Below, piece by piece: positions 1 through 11,110 of a stretch of DNA of 64,000 nt; positions within the stretch are counted from its first letter, which is position 1, and each line of letters starts with the position of its first letter. The stretch comes from Mesodorylaimus sp. YZB2_4. Taxonomy: Eukaryota; Nematoda; Enoplea; Dorylaimida; Dorylaimidae. The notes beneath the pieces were generated by a model that did no database searches, was not told the DNA's origin, and saw only the letters and a program-made list of their open reading frames with translations. The position numbers were made by a program, and so were the translations under genes. The DNA is taken from NCBI GenBank assembly GCA_030248295.1, contig JASANH010000142.1, positions 62,001 through 126,000 of the forward strand, written 5' to 3'.

Positions 1-49
1 CCTCAGCTGATCCCCATGCCACCTTGATCTAACACTGGCTCGCTTTCAG

Positions 50-3000
50 GTTGGCAAGTGGCTGCTGATAATAACTTGGCAGGCCATATGTACCCGGACC
101 AAAGCCTTTACCCAGCCAACTCTGGGCCCGAATTGTGCCGTCGTATAAACAAAACCTTGCAACGATGCGATCAAATCGAACAATGCGATGGTGGCCTCAG
201 GCGCGATTGGTTCGTGCCCATAGTGGCTGATGCTGAGGCTGGTTTTGGTGGCCCGTTGAACTGCTTCGAAATCATGAAAGCCTACATCGAGGCTGGTGCT
301 GCAGGTATGGACTGGTGCGGAAACCTAACGGTAAGGGATTGGGGCACTTCCATGATGTGGATGTGGTTGTGCTGAATAGATTATGATTTTCACAGTCAGT
401 GCAGAGCCCCCATCCCACATAGGCCCTTATAATATGCCTCACCACCTCCTGACTGTGAGGCTAGGTGCCCCCCCCCCCTCCAGCAGAGATGACACATGTC
501 ATGAAGAGTGTAGAGACACCATGAGAATCGCAATCAGAGCAGTAATATCTGATTTCTAGAAGTCAAAGAGTGGTGAAACATCAACTTGACGGGTCAAGTC
601 CTAAGATGCCGACTCTCAGCACAGGTTATAATTTTAGGAGTCCATTTCGAAGATCAGTTAGCGGCCGAGAAGAAATGCGGTCATCTGGGAGGCAAGGTGC
701 TAATTCCGACTCAAGCTCACGAGAGGAACCTGAACGCTGCTCGACTGGCGGCGGACACTTGTGGCGTTCCAACAATTTTGATCAGCCGCACCGACGCCGA
801 ATCGGCCAAGTTGATCACTAGCGATATCGATCCGCGTGACCACGACTTTATCGATTTTGAACGCGGTCGTACGGCCGAAGGGTTCTTCCGCCTGAAACCA
901 GGCACAGGATTAGCGCACTGTATAAATCGTGGTTTATCAGCGGCTCCTTTCGCCGATCTGCTTTGGTGGGAGACATCTACACCCGATTTGAAATTAGCTA
1001 AAGAGTTCGCTGAGGCTATCAGAAAGGAATATCCGGATAAAATGATGGCCTATAACTGCTCGCCTAGTAAGTCCTAGTTTAGTTTGCCTCGAATAGTTCC
1101 ACTCCTGGGGCCAATTCGTTTTTTTTCCCCCCCCCCCCCCCCCCGCCAAATAGTTTCCCTGATACTCCGGGGCAGGGGGTCCATCAGGGTGTAGACACTC
1201 TGCTAAGGGCTTTTTATTGTAGAAGAGAAGAAGAGAAGAAGGGAAAAAGCCCTGCCCTGCTCATTGTATGAATCTCATGTGCTGCGAGGGTGAACGCTCT
1301 GATTTTGAGAAAAAATTACAGAGAATTTCGATGCCAGAATGTGTTGTGACGTTAAATTTTAATTCCTCCGCCTGGAATCCATTTGAATGGTCTCCTCAGT
1401 TGACATTAGTTGAGTATTCGGAGTGATCGATGCATTCGCTCTATCTTCAGGTTTCAACTGGGAGGCTAATTTGACAAAGGATCAGATTGCCGAATTCCAA
1501 AAAGAGATTGGTGCTATGGGTTACAAGTTCCAGTTCGTCACGCTGGCTGGTTTCCACGCCATCAACTACAGTATGTTTCAACTTGCCTTGGATTACAAAG
1601 ATCGTGGCATGGCCGCCTACAGTCGTATGCAACAGGCCGAATTCGCACTGGCTCGTTATGGATACACGGCCATCAATCACCAACACGAAGTAGGCACTGG
1701 ATTCTTCGATCAAGTAGCTTTGGCAGCCGGCGGTGGCGCTGCATCGACCACAGCTTTGGACGAGTCGACCGAAGCCGCCCAGTTCCGACAAAAAGTCAAG
1801 GAGAACGTTGCCAAGGGGAAACCAGCCGAAGCTCAACAAGAACAGCAGCAACCACTCTCATACGCTAATCGACCAATCGGCACTAGCTACGATCCGTTTC
1901 ACGTTCGACCAGCCCGTTCATATCACACGTCGACTCGGCACCAGGCCAAGGTCGGCAATGAGAAATCGATCGATGGCCTGAGATTGACAATGGCGAAAAA
2001 AGAAGGCGATGAGACAATTTTGAGCAACGAGGCGTTGGAATTTTTGCTTTCATTACATCGCAAGTTCGAACCGAGACGCCAAGCACTATTGGACGCGCGC
2101 AAGGATCGTCAACACAGCATCGATCGAGGTCAAGACGCGCCTCATTTTTTCCAAGAAACGGCCAAGGTTAGCGAGTGATTGAGAGAGGGAGAAATCGATG
2201 TGATTGTGGTTTGGGGTCAGCAACTTTGATTGAGTTGAATTTAAGTGGGCCTATAAATATCGGGACGGGTTTTGAGTGTATTGATAACAGTATTGCGGCA
2301 GTGATAAGTTATCACTAAACGGGGCGGGTTGGGGTTATCTCTAACTTGGGACTACATCTTATCTTTTCAAATTTAGTAATATTTTTTGATTTTCTTTGGT
2401 TTCATTTTTTGCTGGCCAATTAATTTCAGAATCTTCATTTTGTAATGTCGTCATGCGTGATTTCTAAAAGTAAAATTTTTTTGAATTGGGATATGTTGGC
2501 CAAGCAAGAAATGGCGCCAAATTTGAATTATGTGTTTTTGATCCTACACATTTTCAGATTCGTGAAGCCGAATGGAGTGTTGGTCAAATACCTGCTGACT
2601 TGCAAGATCGTCGTGTCGAGATCACGGGACCAGTCGATCGAAAAATGGTTATCAATGCTTTGAATTCGGGCGCTCGTACTTTTATGGCCGATTTCGAGGA
2701 TAGTAATACACCAACTTGGAGAAATCAAATCGATGGTCAACGTAATCTGATGGATGCCGTCCGTCGTACTATTGTCTATGTCGATCCTCAAACTCATCGC
2801 GAGTACAAACTGGCTGACAAGACGGCCGTCTTGATCGTCCGTCCACGCGGATGGCATTTGCCCGAACGTCACCTGTTGATATCAGATGGTGATCAGGAGA
2901 CTCCGATTTCTGGATCATTGTTCGATTTTGGCTTATATTTTTTCCATAACGCTCGGGAATTGATGGAAAGGAAGACTGGACCGTATTTCTATCTGCCTAA

Positions 3001-4149
3001 AATGCAAAGTCACAAAGAAGCGGCATTGTGGAACGATGTATTCTTATTTGCCCAGGAACGATTAGGCATTCCAAAAGGCACGATCAAGGCGACCGTTCTC
3101 ATCGAACATATTTTGGCCACGTTCGAAGCTGACGAAATTCTGCACGCTCTGAAAGATCATATAGTTGGTTTGAATTGTGGTCGATGGGATTATATCTTCA
3201 GTTATATCAAAACCTTCCAAGCTCATTCCAAGTATTTACTACCTGATCGACAACTGATCACTATGAATGTTCCGTTTATGAGCCAGTACAGCAAGTTCAT
3301 CATTCGCGTTTGTCATAGGTAAGTATTAGAACTAGTTGCTGAAGATTTCAACGGGTGAGGAATAGTTAGGGAATAAGAGGGCGTGGCTTAGGTTGGTTGT
3401 AACCAATCGAAAGGATCGGCAAGGATCTGTTGACTACAAGGAGGGGCGAAATGAGTAGATTTATGAACAGCAATGTTTGTTGTAGACGCGGTGCTCACGC
3501 CATGGGAGGAATGGCAGCGTTCATTCCAGTCAAAAACGACCCGAAAATCAACGAAGTTGCATTGGACGCAGTGCGCAAAGACAAGGAGCGCGAAGCTACT
3601 GATGGCCACGATGGCACTTGGGTGGCTCATCCCGGCCTGGTGCAGTTGGCAACTGACGTCTTCGATAAATTCATGCCAACTCCGAATCAAGTTGATAAAG
3701 TCGTTGATCCAAAATCACCATTTCCATCCGCCAATGACCTGATCCAGGTTCCGGATGGTTCGAGGACGGAAGCCGGTTTGCGCCGCAACGTCAGCGTTAC
3801 TCTGGGCTACTTGGAGTCGTGGTTGCGTGGTCAGGGATGCGTTCCATTGTTCAATTTGATGGAAGACGCGGCCACAGCTGAGATCAGTCGCGCCCAACTG
3901 TGGCAATGGCTGCATCATCACGGGAAGCTAGAAGATGGCAGACTGGTCAACGAGGCCATGCTGAAACGAGTCATCAATGAGGAAACAGCCAAATGGGCTA
4001 AATCGATGACCACTAGGAAGGCTGATCACGATCCATCTGACACATTGCGCGAGGCGGCCGATCTGCTCCGTCAAATGCTTGATACGAAGGAAATGCCCGA
4101 ATTCCTTACCCTGCCAGCCTACGATTTGATCATTGAAAAGGGATTATGA
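50..4149 (+). CDS. Bifunctional glyoxylate-cycle enzyme: isocitrate lyase + malate synthase (5' partial)
   Basis: Catalyses both glyoxylate-shunt steps: isocitrate to succinate plus glyoxylate, then glyoxylate plus acetyl-CoA to malate. Five exons are visible (50-304, 638-1066, 1451-2166, 2558-3318, 3486-4149); all phases join and give about 941 residues. The lyase half begins at GWQVAAD, carries the DAEAGFGG stretch and the catalytic KKCGH signature, and ends about [17 protein letters not shown] Gln/Ser-rich linker follows. The synthase half shows [23 protein letters not shown] and [13 protein letters not shown]. This lyase-synthase order is the one known from nematode fusions such as C. elegans icl-1. 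By analogy roughly the first 100 lyase residues lie upstream of base 1. The C-terminus (EKGL) is not a canonical SKL-type peroxisomal signal. Intron 2 contains a C-homopolymer near 1128-1144. Identification is secure; exact junctions are inferred. Confidence 0.95.
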
Positions 4150-5422
4150 GTCGATTGTGTTTAGTATGGGATGGTTTGGGTGATGCTGCTGAAAATTTTT
4201 TTGGTCTTTTCTATGTCAAATTTTCTATTGATATGATTTGGCGAGAGTATCGTCGTAACGAGATTTTTGGGGCTTGTTTAGAATTAAAGAAGTAGCTTTG
4301 GTTTGCAAATCGTCAACCCTTCCTCTGCCAGCGTCAGCGACACGCTGTTAACGCGCGGGTGCTTCAGAATTACGATGAGCTCTCAATACGGCGATTCTCA
4401 CCAGCACGCACAAGCCATCCAGGATAGGCGTGGAATGCGGAGTGTGGGGCAGCAAAGTCTTCACATGATGCCATCTATAGAAAAAGCCTATTTCAGATGA
4501 GCAGTGCACAGAATATTCTGATGGCATTGGTAACATTTATTCTCGTTATTCCTTCTCTGTCTCCAATCCGATGACTAGGTTGGTGGATCGACGAATGTCA
4601 CCATTGTTTTCTTGCCGAGCGGTAAAGTAACTTTCTAACCGTTAAAATTTTTAAAATTCTTGTGGCATGCGTTCAACCAAAGAATTCTCACGCAACTCAA
4701 CCCGTTTTTCTCGTCGCTTGTTATGATATGTGTGAGGACTGTTAGAAGACTGTGGTTTGTGGTCGACTGTGAGGAGACTAATCCACATGACAGCTCTTAC
4801 CGGCGTCTTCACCGGGTTGCCAAAAACATGGGAGTGGGCGGGCGTCAGCAAAAAAGTTTCAGTTTTTGCGGAGGGGCAGCACCCCGGGCCAAAAAAGCAA
4901 TAGGGCATCTTTGCTTGAATGAAGGACTGAAGGGCCCGCCCGGCTGGTGTGTTCGAGGGGCCAGTTTCTCGATTATCTAACGAGTCCTCAGAGCCCCTCA
5001 CACTATATATGCTAGTGCAAAACGATCAGGACTCCCTTTGTCCATCATGGACCCGCTGGTCCGCCCTCACGCCTAGCGATACAGGCTCTCTCTCAGTTTA
5101 CCCTGCCATATCCAGTGTTCGTGGAAGGTTCTAGGAACGGCCAGACGCACTGGTAGCGGGCATGTCAGGATTCGAGGAGTGCAGTGTCCTCATCGTCGAT
5201 CCCGCCCAGGGGAGGATGCGGAATCTCGTATGACCCATAGATCGAGCGGCTGCTTCAGTCCATCGTACAACAGAGGTCACACTAACGATAAGTATGAGCG
5301 TCACATATGCGCCGTCAGAAACCCGTCTTACCGAGACTTGTGCATTTTGGAATTCACCATCAACTCGCTAACTTCCAGTTTCACTTTCAGTATTTCAATC
5401 GCCGATTTTTTCGATAAAGTTT

Positions 5423-5485
5423 TGGAACCACCGGGAATTGAACCCCGGTCACTCGCGTGGAAGTCGAAAATCGTACTACTTTGAA
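5423..5485 (-). repeat. Decayed tRNA-like fragment (Gly-TCC-like 3' portion)
   Basis: On the minus strand this reads as an anticodon arm with loop CTTCCAC, then a T-arm with GGTTCAATTCC and a 3' acceptor-like GGTTCCA. The loop would give anticodon TCC. The T-stem has an extra G and no matching 5' acceptor strand is present, so it is probably a tRNA pseudogene or the head of an old SINE and not a working tRNA. Confidence 0.35.
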
Positions 5486-5882
5486 ATAATACATGGGATC
5501 AGTCAGAAGCGACATGACGTCTGTATTTATGTTTGCTCTCACTGATTTACTGAGCGAGCTGATTGTTTATAATTGCACATGCATAGCCTTTGAGAATCTA
5601 TAATAGAGTGATCTGCATATCTTCTAGCATAAAAACTTTGCTTGCGTATTTGCTTCCCTTCTTCACACCTAGCGGCACAGCCTAGTAATGGCCTCGCATA
5701 TTCAACGTTCTTGGTACCAGTAACTGCATGCCTCGCTAATCAATACTAGCACACTTAACACTACGCTGGGATCCAGGGCAGTACTGTATGCCGATAGAAG
5801 CAATAAGGATCGCTTGTCAAATTTATTTTATTATATAAATTTATTTAGACAAGATTATGATTCATTTAGGACATGAAAGATT

Positions 5883-6095
5883 GTGCAAAGGAGGACACTG
5901 ACTGCCCTTACGAAGAAGTCCGCTCGAGCTGCCCTTCGCTTGGCAACGGACCTTGAAGCCCAGAAAAATGTCACCTCTCCTCGCTTGACCTATGAATTCG
6001 TATTCGTGAAAACTCTACGGAAGAAATTACGAAAATTAGTTTCAATGTGTCGCTTCATGGATGAAGAGATGGTGCGTAAAAGTAGGTTTGTTTAA
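5883..6095 (+). pseudogene. Possible Tc1/mariner-like transposase fragment
   Basis: The open frame encodes a basic helical stretch with RTLTALTKKSARAALRLAT followed by VKTLRKKLRK. This is reminiscent of the paired helix-turn-helix DNA-binding region of Tc1-like transposases, where a TSR.L motif and a V.TVRR.L helix occur. The frame stops after 70 residues, no DDE catalytic part follows, and no terminal repeats were found. It may equally be a chance frame; the call rests on pattern resemblance only. Confidence 0.25.
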
Positions 6096-6391
6096 GAAAA
6101 GCGTTCGACGTTGGACAGAGTGACAACACTTGAGTGTACAGTACTAACAAAATGCACTGCCTGCCTTATTCGCTGATGCTAAGAGGCAATTGGAAAATAA
6201 TGAGCTGCTAATCACAGAGTTAGCAAGGATCTAGCGAGTCAAAAAAGCACAAGGCAAGGAAGACACCAAACAGAGCATTCAACTAAGCCCAAGTAGAAGC
6301 AGAAAAATTATCGGAGCTGCCCTTATTGATTCTTTCGTTTGCTGGTCGTTCCAGTCGACGTGGCCGTCCATGCTGTAGGTGTCCCAATGTC

Positions 6392-6949
6392 TTATAATCT
6401 GCCAACTTCTCCGAAAGGAGGTGGCGCTTCCAAAATAGCTCCCTCTTGAGCCCTTCTGCTGGGTGACGGCGGTAGTTTTTCCGACATCTAAGTATATAAT
6501 GCGAATCATTAGCGAGGGATTGGCAGCACCTTAGCACCGCCCACGGTGAACAAGCAGCTTCCTACCCGACCGTATTCTCAATATGGACTACTTACCTCCA
6601 TATCGCAAATCCTTTCGCATTCTCTCCGACTGTTAAATCTGTTCGCATTCCCATCACAACCGTAATAAAAAAACATGGCGCATCTCTTCATGACATTATC
6701 AAAAAAGTATTTCGTGGCCGCAAAGACCTGTTTGGTGGCGCCCTGATTCGATCGACACCTGACACCGCGATCGACGGGCATTCGGCATACCGACAGCACC
6801 ATGTCCACTGTCCGTCCACCACTTTCCTCCACTTGACCCTGTGTGATGGGCAAGAAGCAAAACATCTGAAATGGACACAAAATCGATCAATGTTTCAGAT
6901 CATAGGGACACATGTATCTTACCAGGAGCAAGCCTAACTCGCCATTCAT
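6392..6949 (-). CDS. Secreted single-domain Kunitz (BPTI-type) protein
   Basis: Three exons on the minus strand: 6949-6923, 6865-6596 and 6487-6392, all in phase, giving 130 residues. A further in-frame Met at 7003 would add 18. The start at 6949 gives a compact signal peptide (MNGELGLLLMFCFLP). The Kunitz domain lies at about residues 36-98, with six cysteines spaced C-9-C-24-C-7-C-12-C-3-C and the hallmark FYYGCDGNANRF core. The second-to-third Cys gap (usually about 15) is unusually long, so the loop is enlarged. The short acidic/Pro-rich tail comes from exon 3. Such domains usually inhibit serine proteases, but some block channels; the target cannot be told. The gene lies about 480 bp downstream of the allatostatin-C gene on the same strand. 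Confidence 0.8.
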
Positions 6950-7427
6950 TTTTGTCATCAGTTCTTGCGCTAGCTCGAACTTGTGCAATGTCATGTGTGT
7001 CATGATGTTGGGTCTTTATTACGAACTAGTGCCAATAGAAAACTAGTACCTGCCAAACTTGTCCTCATAGGGCAATCCTCCGCCTTTTTTCTGACTGCCA
7101 TGCCAGCCATGCTATGAATTGCAGAGCCGTTAGGCCGATCGAAACGATGGGTTGCAATGACTAGATGCCTATGTATGGACTCATTTTATGCTGCCACCGG
7201 CATTTACTTCATTGACACCAGGTGCAGTCTGGTGGCGTAAGATAAGTTGACTGTTCCACAACACCGAAATAACAGTCATCAACTCGGCCATTGAAGACAA
7301 AAGTTTGAAACTAGAGCAGGAGTAGAGAGGTACGTGAGTAGAAGGGTCATTTCACAAAGGTTGTTGTTTGGTATAAGACACACAAGCCACGTACAGCAAG
7401 AGAGTTCATAAGTATATCTTCGGCTCA

Positions 7428-7941
7428 TCAGAAGCAAGACACGGGTGAAAAGTAGCAGCGCACGTTATTCGTATCCTTGAAATTCACTTTTCGAATTTTC
7501 TTTTCTGCGTTTTTCTTTCCCAGAAAAATGTCTTTTAACATTCCTCTTGGGGCTCGTGTCTGACGACGTGGATAGAACGGGATAATATCGAACACAGAGG
7601 AAATGCTGCTGTGGATGCTGTTGGGGCTGAAGGCTGGAATTCGGTTGTCTTCCAACTGAAATGCATGCACAAGGGTGTGGTTATAATAAAAATCTCGTTG
7701 AGGGTGAGCTGAGGGGACGGGCAAGTAGCCATGGCATAGTGAGGGAGCTCGTGCCTATACTGGGGGGGCACTCCCTTTTCAGTGTGGCCCACTCACATAG
7801 AATTTCAAGATGGTCATCTGTTCACCTTACCTTCTTCGCATCACCCCCTTTTTGGTTTCCAATGGCTAGGCCAGTCGACCCCGTGGCGATGATACACAGT
7901 AGAGCAAAACAAAGAAGCAGCCCATTCATCGTTACTTTCAT
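7428..7941 (-). CDS. Allatostatin-C-type neuropeptide precursor, free C-terminus
   Basis: Two exons (7941-7831 and 7754-7428, intron 76 nt, phase 0) encode about 145 residues; a second Met at 7929 is equally possible. The N-terminus is a signal peptide (MNGLLLCFALLCIIATG). The precursor ends exactly with RCYFSPVSCF before the stop. This matches the arthropod allatostatin-C signature (CYFNPISCF), in which the two Cys form a disulfide ring and the terminal Phe is not amidated. A basic stretch (EKKIRK) upstream of VNFKDTNN is the probable processing site. In arthropods the peptide acts through somatostatin-like GPCRs to inhibit muscle or endocrine output. A paralogue with a nearly identical peptide lies 600 bp upstream on the same strand. 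Family assignment is strong from the terminal motif; function in this animal is inferred. Confidence 0.88.
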
Positions 7942-8540
7942 TCTCGCCCTTCCTTCCGCAGTGTCGACCAAGGATAGTAGTGTCAAGCTATTACCTCGGG
8001 CAGACTGCCTTCAATGAAGAAGGTGTGGGTACCCACCCGCATTTGTTGCGAGTGTGACGTCAATAGCACTGATTTGAGTATTGGCACACGGACGTGATTA
8101 CGTCTTGACGGAATCAGACCTATTACGCCCATGAACAATAAGAATAACGACAGATCAAAACAGGGAGAGTAATCTACTCCTAATACAGGCGTGATTGATT
8201 CTACCATTCCTAGAAGTGAAGAATGCCAGGAAGAAACGAAATGTTGATCATTGGCGCGAATATTCTCGCTCACTAAGGACACCAAGATTCTGGCTTCAAC
8301 TTGAAACGCGCCAACTCTGCTTTTATCCCACTCAATCACGAACTCGGTTAGGTATCAGGAGATTGTTGACACAGGGCAGAGATCGTGAATGACCTCTGAG
8401 AGTACCTATACCTCGACGACAGATCATTCCGCGTTGAAGCGCACTAGGAAATTTGGAGCAGTTTTACTTGAGCATAATTCTCACATGTCCTCTTTAACAT
8501 CAGTCACATGATCCACCTCAAAGCCGCCACCCGCCTTTCC

Positions 8541-8967
8541 TCAACCAAAGCACGATACAGGGCTAAAATAACACTTGATCGATCTCAAGTTCTTGCCATT
8601 GACCAAGGGTGCCTCGGGTGTGGTGGCCACTGAACGGGGTCGTAGCACACGCGAATTGGCCCGACGTTTGTGAAGTCTCTTGTCCTTGATTCGGACAGGA
8701 TTGACGATATCGTTAACAAATAAGTCCGGCATCACTTTTCGCATTTCTACAATTCGGACTTGACCGCGATAAACGGCCGTTCGAATTAAGTCGCGCAGTT
8801 GTCCTGACTTGTCCAACCATTCCTAAACAGAGACCTCCTCGAGCAATGGCCAGAAAAGCTGGCTTCAAACAACGTACTTCATCCAAGTCCGAATGTGGTC
8901 TTGCTTCACTTTGGCTCGAGACGGCAAACAAAATCGTGATCAGACAAAACGCCTGCATGGTCGACAC
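8541..8967 (-). CDS. Allatostatin-C-type neuropeptide precursor, Gly-extended (predicted amidated)
   Basis: Two exons (8967-8878 and 8822-8541) are separated by a 55-nt intron with donor GTACGT. They give 123 residues starting with a signal peptide (MQAFCLITILFAVSSQ; Met at 8967 or 8958). The protein ends with KCYFSPVSCFG and then a stop. The cyclic core CYFSPVSCF is identical to the tandem neighbour, but the extra Gly should be converted to a C-terminal amide. In arthropods the AST-C group split into non-amidated AST-C and amidated AST-CC/AST-CCC forms, and this pair shows the same split. A basic run (KDKRLHKRR) lies about 40 residues upstream; no dibasic site directly abuts the ring peptide. 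A TATA box stands 57 nt upstream of the start. Confidence 0.88.
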
Positions 8968-9023
8968 TGTATCGCTCGGGTGACATGCCTCAGAACATGG
9001 CCAAGACTAAGAATCGGGCTTTA

Positions 9024-9031
9024 CTTTTATA
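9024..9031 (-). promoter_or_regulatory. TATA box of the amidated allatostatin-C gene
   Basis: Minus-strand TATAAAAG lies 57 nt upstream of the start codon at 8967. This leaves a predicted 5' UTR of about 25-30 nt, a spacing that fits a core promoter. Confidence 0.6.
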
Positions 9032-9806
9032 TCGCCAGCTTCTTACACGATCAAATGTCACGATCAGTCGACAGGAAGATCAGTGACGCAGTCCCGTTTC
9101 GGACAATGACCAATGACGTCCAAACTGGGCTTGCCATCACTTTTCGCAACCTTTTATCTTTCGGAAGTGCATTCGAAAAGATCTGTCTCAACTTTTAGAT
9201 CTATCGGAAATACCATTTTTAGGCAAGTCCCTAATGGATTTATGGAGGTATAATAGTGTTGATTTTGATAGCAAATGCTAGTAAAGACGTCAAGATCACG
9301 AGGGAAGGTGCTCTGTTTTGCATTACGGCACGGGGGCATCCATAACATCTCCGATCTTATTAGGAGCTACAGTATCATGGCCAGGGCAAGACGGACCCAC
9401 GAAGGGGATGCATAAGAAGAGCTATTGTCATAAGGGCGCGCCCATGACCTCAATCGTAACCCAGCAACCATGGTTCGCGCAGGAGTAAATATTCCCGCAA
9501 GACGCGGCTTCAGGGGCAGTGCCTGTCTGAAATGTGAATTTGATTTCATCAAAATAAGTGAAAAATATTTGGGTCACATCATGTCTTGTGTAATGTGTCC
9601 TCTGAATGTGTAATGTGTGTAACCCCCTAAAGCCCGCTGGTGATGTGGTGATGTGGTTGAGCGTTTGGTGATGTGGTAAACAGGAACAGGAAAAGGATGC
9701 AAAGGCCGCCGATAAACTGACTAGTGTTAAAGCTTTTCGCATTTCGCCCTCAGTAGCTGTACGACCAGCAGACTTCCAGTGTCCATGTCAAAGTGTCGCA
9801 CGGGCA

Positions 9807-10988
9807 GTCCACACTGCACCTCGGCTGCCGAGCTGAGCCAGCCGCGAGCCGAGCCAGCCGAGCTTGTCAGCTGAGGTGTCGTTCACATTGCGACTATCAG
9901 CTCAGCCCGCGGTCGGCTCGGTTTGCAGCTGGCTCGGCTGCACTGTTCACATTCAGCTCGGTTTGCGGCTCAGGAGCTTGGCCAGCTCGGCTCGCTTCAA
10001 CTTTCCCAGCCGAACCAGCCGAGCTTGGAACAATGGTTCTGGAGTTATCAACAGGAAAGTAGCCAATTTCGATAAAAAATATGGATTAAGATGAAATTAT
10101 TGAATTATTGTGAACTTATGAAACGGTTTATCGGTTCTAGCGGCTATGAATCTCGAGAACTTCACGGTTTCAACCGGGGACTTTAATAAACAAAGCGGAT
10201 AGAGTCCGGCGAGTCGGCATAATTCGTGTGCTAGGGGAACGGGTGGGACTGAGGTGTCAAATTTGGCATTTCAATCCAAAACAGGATTAGAGAAATGGTC
10301 TCGAGGAAGTCCGCTAGAAATAGTGAGATTCAAGATTTACAGAAGGCCTCCTCCATCGGCCAGGAGGCTAATTGAATTTAGAATCGAGAAACTACAGTAG
10401 AATTGCAATGCGTGTGTATGCATCGATGAGGGGTATTACTAAAAATGGCAGTAGTGGAACCGACTCTAGCAAAACTGTTTACTTTGTAGTTCAATCACTG
10501 CTCCTTTTCATTCTGAAACTGTCGACCTGATATCCCATGTGTATACTGAGTAAAAAATACAGTATGTTCGTTCGTGAGTACACGTATGCGTGGTTGGGAT
10601 GTCCGTGATGCTAAAGATAAGCTGATGCAGCACATTGTGCATAGGTCGTGTACTGCTCTTCGTTCAGCAGACCAATAGCAGCCACATTCTAGTTTTATTC
10701 TTTTGATTTTTATGATGATAATTCTCTGCAGTATTCTTGCTTCAGGGGAAACTTTTTGCGAGCCGAGCAAACCGAGCTCCTCAGCCGAGCCCGCCGAAAA
10801 GCAGACAGAATGTTTGGAGCAGCGTCGCGGCTTCTAATGTGAACGACCCAGCCGAGCTGAAGTGACCGCAAGCCGCAAACTGAGCCAGCCGCAAGCTGAG
10901 CCAACCGAGGCATGCAATGTGAACGCACGTCAGCTCAGCTGACAGCTCGGTTAGCTCGGCAGCCGATCAGTCGAGGTGCAATGTGGAC
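9807..10988. mobile_element. Non-autonomous DNA-transposon-like element with subterminal repeats
   Basis: The ends are inverted copies. The left end starts GTCCACACTGCACCTCGGCT and the right end, read on the minus strand, starts GTCCACATTGCACCTCGACT. Both continue with CTGCCGAGCT. Inside each end lie about 200 bp packed with short variants of AGCCGAGC/GCTCGGCT, plus repeated TTCACATT motifs. The middle (about 10060-10740) is AT-richer and encodes no recognisable transposase. Short inverted ends followed by many subterminal motif copies are typical of non-autonomous hAT or CACTA-like elements, where the motifs bind transposase. No clear target-site duplication was seen. Confidence 0.7.
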
Positions 10989-11029
10989 GCCGCTTGGGTG
11001 AAGGGACACACTAAACACGCCATGATTAA

Positions 11030-11110
11030 ACCCGGCTGCGAGTCGAACCCCGCCAGTAACGGCCCACCTGGCGTGAGAGACAGACTTCTAACCCATCATA
11101 GGCGGGGGGG
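11030..11110 (-). repeat. tRNA-derived SINE-like fragment (Glu-like)
   Basis: On the minus strand the sequence carries an A-box-like TGGGTTAGAAG, an anticodon-arm-like CTGTCTCTCACGCC and a B-box-like GGTTCGACTCG, in tRNA order and roughly tRNA spacing. Acceptor ends do not pair, so it is more likely a SINE head or tRNA pseudogene than a tRNA. Confidence 0.4.

Larger units (their letters stand above)
4150..6391. other. Intergenic region, mostly featureless
   Basis: No convincing gene is seen between the glyoxylate enzyme and the Kunitz gene. It holds a decayed tRNA-like fragment (5423-5485) and a possible transposase remnant (5883-6095), both listed separately. Other open frames here (for example 4660-4980) have no splice support, no domain and unremarkable composition. 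Confidence 0.5.

Noticed and set aside
4660..5001. Overlapping 106- and 116-codon frames on both strands
   Set aside because: Both strands are open over a GC-rich stretch, composition is not protein-like, and no motif is present.
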